NCBI GenBank assembly: GCA_949316495.1
Contig: OX439012.1
Coordinates: 5,897,559-5,961,558 of the forward strand
DNA from: Amphiduros pacificus
Taxonomy: Eukaryota > Annelida > Polychaeta > Phyllodocida > Hesionidae
Length of the DNA: 64,000 nucleotides
Direction of reading: 5' to 3'
The position numbers were made by a program, and so were the translations under genes. Position 1 is the stretch's first letter, and each line of letters opens with the position of its first letter. Below are positions 57,759-64,000 of this stretch, piece after piece. Below the pieces are notes generated by a model, which was not told the DNA's origin, did not search any database, and worked only from the letters and a program-made list of their open reading frames with translations.

Positions 57759-60700
57759 AATAAGGGCCGTGTGCAGCAGCCCGTACTGGTCTCTATTCCT
57801 GCTTAGATGATTGAGACAAATAAGGGCTGTGTGCAGTGGCCCGTACTGGTCTCTATTCCTGCTTGGAGGATTGAGGCAAATAAGGGCCGTGTGCAGTGGC
57901 CCTTACCGGTCTCTATTCCTGCTTGGAGGATTGAGGCAAATAAGGGCCGTGTGCAGCAGCCCGTACTGGTCTCTATTCCTGCTTAGAGGATTCAGGCAAA
58001 TAAGGGCTGTGTGCAGTGACCCGTACCAGTCTCTATTCCTGCTTGGAGGATTGAGGCAAATAAGGGCTGTGTGCAGTGGCCCGTACTCATCTCTATTCCT
58101 GCGTGGAGGATTGAGGCAAATAAGGGCCGTGTGCAGTGACCGGTACCAGTCTCTATTCCTGCTTAGAGGATTGAGGTAAATAAGGGCCGTGTGCAGTCGC
58201 CCGTACCGGTCTCTATTCCTGCGTGGAGGATTGAGGCAAATAAGGGCCGTGTGCAGTGGCCCGTACCGGTCTCTATTCCTGCTTGGAGGATTGAGGTAAA
58301 TAAGGGCCGTGTGCAGTGGCCCGTACCGGTCTCTATTCCTGCGTGGAGGATTGAGGCAAATAAGGGCTGTGTGCAGTGGCCCGTACCGGTCTCTATTCCT
58401 GCTTGGAGGATTGAGGTAAATAAGGGCCGTGTGCAGTCGCCCGTACCGGTCTCTATTCCTGCGTGGAGGATTGAGGCAAATAAGGGCCGTGTGCAGTGGC
58501 CCGTACCGGTCTCTATTCCTGCTTGGAGGATTGAGGTAAATAATGGCCGTGTGCAGCAGCCCTTACCGGTCTCTATTCCTGCGTGGAGGATTGAGGCAAA
58601 TAAGGGCCGTGTGCAGCAGCCCTTACCGGTCTATATTCCTGCTTAGAGGATTGAGGTAAATAAGGGCCGTGTGCAGTCGCCCGTACCGGTCTCTATTCCT
58701 GCGTGGAGGATTGAGGCAAATAAGGGCCGTGTGCAGCAGCCCTTACCGGTCTATATTCCTGCTTAGAGGATTGAGGTAAATAAGGGCCGTGTGCAGTCGC
58801 CCGTACCGGTCTCTATTCCTGCGTGGAGGATTGAGGCAAATAAGGGCCGTGTGCAGCAGCCCTTACCGGTCTATATTCCTGCTTAGAGGATTGAGGTAAA
58901 TAAGGGCCGTGTGCAGTCGCCCGTACCGGTCTCTATTCCTGCGTGGAGGATTGAGGCAAATAAGGGCCGTGTGCAGCAGCCCGTACCGGTCTCTATTCCT
59001 GCTTAGAGGATTGAGGTAAATAAGGGCCGTGTGCAGTCGCCCGTACCGGTCTCTATTCCTGCGTGGAGGATTGAGGCAAATAAGGGCCGTGTGCAGTGGC
59101 CCGTACTGGTCTCTATTCCTGCTTGGAGGATTGAGGCAAATAAGGGTCGTGTGCAGTGGCCCATACCGGTCTCTATTCCTGCTTGGAGGATTGAGGCAAA
59201 TAAGGGCCGTGTGCAGCAGCCCGTACCGGTCTCTATTCCTGCTTAGAGGATTGAGACAAATAAGGGCCGTGTGCAGCAGCCCGTACCGGTCTCTATTCCT
59301 GCTTGGAGGATTGAGGTAAATAAGGGCCATGTGAAGCAGCCCGTACTGGTCTCTATTCCTGCTTAGAGGATTGAGGCAGATTAGGGCCGTGTGCAGTGGC
59401 CCATACCGGTCTCTATTCCTGCTTGGAGGATGGAGGAAAATAAGGGCTGTATGCAGTGGCCTGTACCGTCCTCTATTCCTGATTGGAGGATTGAGGTAAA
59501 TAAGGGTCGTGTGCAGTGGCCCGTACCGGTCTCTATTCCTGCTTGGTGGATTGAGACAAATAGGGGTTGTGTGCAGTGGCCTGTACTCATCTCTATTCCT
59601 GCTTGGTGGATTGAGGTAAATAAGGGCCGTGTGCAGTGGCCCTTGCCGGTCTGTATTCCTGCTTGGTGGATTGAGACAAATAAGGGCCGTGTGCAGTGGC
59701 CCGTACTCGTCTCTATTCCTGCTTGGTGGATTGAGGTAAATAAGGGCCGTGTGCAGTGGCCCGTACTCGTCTCTATTCCTGCTTGGAGGATGGAGGAAAA
59801 TAAGGGCCGTATGCAGTGGCCCGTACCGTCCTCTATTCCTGATTGGAGGATTGAGGTAAATAAGGGCCGTGTGCAGTGGCCCTTGCCGGTCTGTATTCCT
59901 GCTTGGAGGATTGAGGCAAATAAGGGCTGTGTGCAGTGGCTTGTACTGGTCTCTATTCCTGCTTAGAGGATTGAGGTAAATAAGGGCCGTGTGCAGTGGC
60001 CCATACCAGTCTCTATTCCTGCTTGGAGGATTGAGGCAAATAAGGGCCGTGTGCAGTCGCCCGTACCGGACTCTATTCCTGCTTAGAGGATTGAGGTAAA
60101 TAAGGGCCGTGTGCAGTGGCCCGTAATCGTCTCTATTCCTGCTTGGAGGATGGAGGAAAATAAGGGCCGTATGCAGTGGCCCGTACTCGTCTCTATTCCT
60201 GATTGGAGGATTGAGGTAAATAAGGGCCGTGTGCAGTGGCCCTTGCCGGTCTGTATTCCTGCTTGGAGGATTGAGGCAAATAAGGGCTGTGTGCAGTGGC
60301 TTGTACTGGTCTCTATTCCTGCTTAGAGGATTGAGGTAAATAAGGGCCGTGTGCAGTGGCCCATACCAGTCTCTATTCCTGCTTGGAGGATTGAGGCAAA
60401 TAAGGGCCGTGTGCAGTCGCCCGTACCGGTCTCTATTCCTGCTTAGAGGATTGAGGTAAATAAGGGCCGTGTGCAGTGGCCCGTACCGGTCTCTATTCCT
60501 GCTTAGAGGATTGAGGTAAATAAGGGCCGTGTGCAGTGGCCCGTACCGGTCTCTATTCCTGCTTAGAGGATTGAGGTAAATAAGGGCCGTATGCAGCAGC
60601 CCGTACCGGTCTCTATTCCTGCTTGGAGGATTGAGGCAAATAAGGGCCGTGTGCAGTCGCCCGTACTGGTCTCTATTCCTGCTTAGAGGATTGAGGCAAA

Positions 60701-61476
60701 TAAGGGCCGTGTGCAGTCGCCCATACCGGTCTCTATTCCTGCTTGGAGGATTGAGGCAAATAAGGGCTGTGTGCAGTGGCTTGTACTGGTCTCTATTCCT
60801 GCTTAGAGGATTGAGGCAAATAAGGGCCGTGTGCAGTGGCCCATACCGGTCTCTATTCCTGCTTAGAGGATTGAGGTAAATAAGGGCCGTGTGCAGTGGC
60901 CCGTACCGGTCTCTATTCCTGCTTAGAGGATTGAGGCAAATAAGGGTCGTGTGCAGTGGCCCATACCGGTCTCTATTCCTGCTTAGAGGGTTGAGGTAAA
61001 TAAGGGCCGTGTGCAGCAGCCCGTACCGGTCTCTATTCCTGCTTGGAGGATTCAGGCAAATAAGGGCCGTGTGCAGCAGCCCATACTGGTCTCTATTCCT
61101 GCTTAGAGGATTGAGGCAAATAAGGGCCGTGTGCAGTGGCCCTTACCGGTCTCTATCTCTGCTTGGAGGATTGAGGCAAATAATGGCCGTGTGCAGTGGC
61201 CCTTACCGGTCTCTATCTCTGCTTGGAGGATTGAGGCAAATAAGGGCCGTGTGCAGTGGCCCTTACCGGTCTCTATTCCTGCTTGGAGGATTGAGGCAAA
61301 TAAGGGCCGTGTGCAGTGGCCCTTACCGGTCTCTATCTCTGCTTGGAGGATTGAGGTAAATAAGGGCCGTGTGCAGTGGCCCTTACCGGTCTCTATTCCT
61401 GCGTGGAGGATTGAGGTAAATAAGGGCCGTGTGCAGTGGCCCGTACCAGTCTCTATTCCTGCTTGGAGGATTGAGA
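57759..61476 (+). repeat. 60-bp minisatellite, about 62 units with no indels
   Basis: Every unit is exactly 60 bp from end to end, with words AAATAAGGGCCGTGTGCAG, CCCGTACCGGTCTCTATTCC and TGCTTGGAGGATTGAGG. Variation is by substitution at a few sites: GCTTGG/GCTTAG/GCGTGG, GAGGC/GAGGT, CAGTGG/CAGTCG/CAGCAG. Higher-order repeats are plain. A 120-bp dimer occurs three times identically at 58621-58980. A 360-bp hexamer occurs twice at 59761-60120 and 60121-60480, with about five differences. Because 60 is divisible by 3, long frames run through on both strands (20-residue repeats such as ANKGRVQWPVPVSIPAWRIE). No frame is open throughout: the GCTTAG and GAGGT variants each stop one plus frame, and CCTTACC stops the minus frame. 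Confidence 0.97.
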
Positions 61477-61930
61477 TAGAACCCAGTCTATTGGCGTGTA
61501 GACACTAAAGAGAACAAAATAATCTATTTTAGTCAGCATTTACTCCCCGCCAATCAATTTACAGCCAGATTTTTATGAATACTAATGACTTGCATTCGAT
61601 TCTGTGCACAACTTTGGTAGCAGAGATTGATATGATAAATAAGTCCTGCTATGGAGGGTAATCTCAGATGGTGGAAGTTCAAAATTAGCAACCAGCAAGG
61701 GGAACTTGTGTGTGTGTGTGTGTGTGTGATCATGATATACAGTATACATAGCTGTTAAATGACAGTAATATATAGCTATATTAGGCACAGTAGAAAATGC
61801 TGTGAATATACAGTGTACTAATCAACACCAATTAAATAATTACATACAAAGATTAAGGTATGACCTTTTTGTAAATAACTTCAAATTCGGTGGAATATTT
61901 TAGCCTAATTAACAGATCCTGGGTTTATAG
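61477..61930. other. Intergenic; (TG)n at 61708-61730
   Basis: Short TG microsatellite; nothing else recognised. Confidence 0.5.
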
Positions 61931-62145
61931 GTCTTTGTTTGTTTATTTGTTTGTTTTATTTGTTTTTTGGGCAGGGCTAATCTCGTTTTCAATTTTTTTT
62001 GGTTTCAATATTGGCTTACCAATATTTTTAACAATCTTTGATCACACCATTCAATGAGGCAGCATTATATCTGCTAGAGGCAGTCATGAGAAATAACTGA
62101 AATAATGTTGAAAGTGGCACAAAACCCCAAACAAACAAACAAAAA
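61931..62145. mobile_element. SINE tails in opposite orientation
   Basis: Bases 62053-62143 are the 3' end of a + strand (CAAA)n SINE (GAGGCAGCATTATATCTGCT to the CAAACAAACAAACAAA tail). Bases 61931-62000 begin with (TTTG)n and a decayed TTTTGG..TCGTTTTCAA resembling the reversed 3' end of the same family. The layout repeats that of 8562-9108 in a more decayed form. Confidence 0.6.
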
Positions 62146-62588
62146 CTCATTTAAAGTCTGGGCAAAGTAACCAAAATGACGCTCTACTCCACCAAGTCCA
62201 CGGCAAGCTACTGAAACGTCGAGAATTAGCTTGTCATATTTACCATAGCTGCCACAACAATAAAGATAGCAGTATCTGTAAACTGGACATCCAATTTGGA
62301 GCACAAGATCTGTTTGATGCTGGAAATGTAATGTCATACCAAAATGCCGAAACCTTCACCTTTTTAAAGATGGATTCATGCTATAGTTGTTATTAACCAC
62401 TAATGGTGGAGTCAATATGACATTACGTGTTTTTACCTTAAGCCAAAATACCTGATAAAAAGAGGAAAGTCTCAGGTCAGGGTACCAGAGGAAGAGATTA
62501 AAAACGTGAGATGGCATCATGCTGAGAATGCTTGCTTGCTGAGATTAGTATTCAGATTATGCCTCAGTCACATTTGCACCGGGCACCG
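62146..62588. other. Intergenic, no feature recognised
   Basis: No gene motif seen. Confidence 0.4.
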
Positions 62589-62855
62589 GCCGGGAAGTAA
62601 CAATCGGCCGACTTCACAGGGTCCCGGGCGGGAAGTAACAATCGGCCGACTTCACAGGGTCCCGGGCGGGAAGTAACAATCGACCGACTTCACAGGGTCC
62701 CGGGCGGAAGTAACAATCGACTTCACAGGGTCCCGGGCGCCGGGGAGTTTATCAGCAACAGTCTGAGAGACTCCGTAGCAAGCATCTTGCTAAGAATGCT
62801 GGCTTGCTGAGATGAGTACTCAGATTAGTGTGGTGTGTGGTCACTTTCACATGTC
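62530..62855 (+). repeat. 38-bp GC-rich minisatellite bracketed by a direct repeat
   Basis: Four units of about 38 bp (GGGCGGGAAGTAACAATCGG..CACAGGGTCCC) lie at about 62580-62742, the last shortened. A 35-bp block (AGAATGCT.GCTTGCTGAGAT.AGTA.TCAGATTA) stands on both sides, at about 62525 and 62796. Confidence 0.85.
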
Positions 62856-63088
62856 TAAAGTGGTGGGAAAATCACTGCACACACATCTGAGCATTATTAC
62901 AACACATATTTCTTTATTAAAAGTGTGATTTTATTTGACAAATAAAATAATGATTGCAATATTTGATATATCATTTAAGTATGGAAAGTCTAATTCTATA
63001 GTGTTAATAGCTGTGAATCTGGAAAACTATTTTGGACGCATTGACACCATTTACAAGAGGTGATCTTTGCACATTGACTATACATATA

Positions 63089-63304
63089 GGGACAGTAAAT
63101 CACCTCGCAGATGCCCGTATGCTGTGGCCGGAATTCCAGTCACACGTCATTGGAAATATGTGGTCGTTGTTTGGGTTTGCCTTGTTCTATATTTATGTCA
63201 ATGAATCTGAGCAACCCCCCCCCCCCCCCTCCAAGAATAGTGACATTATTCGCCCACTGCACAAACCCATTGCAACGAGAGGTCCTTGATAGTCCTAATA
63301 TAGA
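63089..63304 (-). repeat. Dispersed repeat, copy B (mate at 985-1172)
   Basis: Reverse complement of the 985-1172 repeat along its length, with a C14-15 run at about 63216 where copy A has a shorter C-poor stretch. Not coding. Confidence 0.6.
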
Positions 63305-64000
63305 TATTTCGACTAGCATAGTTTAACTCAAAACAGAGAAACACACATACAGGTGACACGTGACCTGTTGATTTCCATCATGACTGACATGATATTGACA
63401 ATTCCACATTTTGAAGATCTTTAATATTGTTTTGGAATAAAAAATATACCAATCTGATGGAATGTATAAAAGAATGAGCATTGGTGCTGGTATTTGTAAA
63501 GGGTTGATGAATTGTTATAACACCTTGGATAGGTGGAGTCCATGCATGTTTATTTTGAAATGTGGATCCAGGCAAAATGTTGATTGAGCAATCTTTCCAT
63601 GAGAAAAGTCAAAGCATGTCATCAGACCTGAGAGACACATGCTAGTGCAGAACATTTGGAACACTATTGCATTGCACTTGATATATTGGTAGATGTTCAA
63701 GGTTGGCCTCATGATCAACTCACTCGAAATTTAAAATCTATGATAAAATCTTGAAATTGGATCCATGTTATGAAAACATGTCTGAACTCAAATCAAATCG
63801 AAATATGAAGAATTCACATTTGTTTTCTGTATAAAGTTACTATTTTTTATATTTTCTATGTTGGCAAAAAACATATTCAATTCTTTATGTTCTGACATGC
63901 ATATTGCTCAAATATTACCCCAATATGAAGATTTTATATTTGTTTACTGTATAAACACTGCGTGAAAAATTAGATTTACAAGAGGCCAATATGTATATAT
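63305..64000. other. Intergenic, no feature recognised
   Basis: No gene, RNA or repeat recognised to the window end. A motif CAATATGAAGA.TT.ATATTTGTTT is present twice (about 63803 and 63920). Confidence 0.4.

Noticed and set aside
57759-61476. CRISPR-like regular array (also 29830-30130)
   Set aside because: Whole units repeat without unique spacers, and the genome is eukaryotic.
57811-61508. Many 70-190 codon frames in the 60-bp array on both strands
   Set aside because: The same cause: unit length divisible by three. No frame is open across the array and no domain is recognisable.
62074-62337. An 87-codon cysteine-rich minus-strand frame
   Set aside because: It runs out of a SINE tail, has no recognisable domain, and lacks splice or promoter support.

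Overview
This is eukaryotic nuclear DNA from an invertebrate animal. Genes are split by GT-AG introns, the sequence is AT-rich, and it is full of tRNA-derived SINEs ending in (CAAA)n, LINE fragments, DNA transposons and minisatellites. The protein families (STELLO/DUF288, GAL3ST, titin/twitchin-like FN3, KDZ transposase, CR1/L2-type LINEs with a PHD finger and 2A-like motif) fit a marine bilaterian such as a mollusc, brachiopod, hemichordate or amphioxus. I cannot decide the phylum from sequence alone. Nothing bacterial was seen.

Host genes are few. Two paralogous STELLO-like (DUF288) glycosyltransferase genes lie at the ends on the + strand. Copy 1 shows its two 3' exons (1345-3748). Copy 2 (45165-52620) shows a membrane-anchor exon plus three more. 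The last two exons have the same lengths (121 and 1797 nt) and phases in both copies, so this is a gene duplication. Between them, on the - strand, is a GAL3ST-type sulfotransferase (12190-13512). Both families are of the Golgi glycosylation type.

The middle is a transposon graveyard. A titin/twitchin-like FN3 pseudogene on the - strand has been cut into three pieces (38765-38267, 32370-31722, 23526-22935). One cut is an 8.19-kb KDZ (Zisupton-like) DNA transposon (23527-31714) with a 7-bp target duplication, a 46-bp-arm palindrome near one end, a spliced transposase gene and a second gene on the opposite strand. The other cut is a nested set: a PHD/2A LINE, a 2.7-kb TA-flanked inverted-repeat element at its 5' end, and a further LINE tail inside that. 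Upstream lie an old Ty3-type LTR element (17597-21756) carrying a 1110-bp solo LTR, a jockey-type LINE (15570-17320) and scattered LINE pieces (7200-10500).

The right part holds minisatellites. The largest is a 3.7-kb array of about 62 units of exactly 60 bp, with no indel anywhere and clear higher-order repeats (57759-61476). Other observations include three evenly spaced X-box (RFX-type) palindromes at 41.2-41.5 kb, a foldback element, several small inverted-repeat elements, and SINE copies with perfect or near-perfect target duplications.
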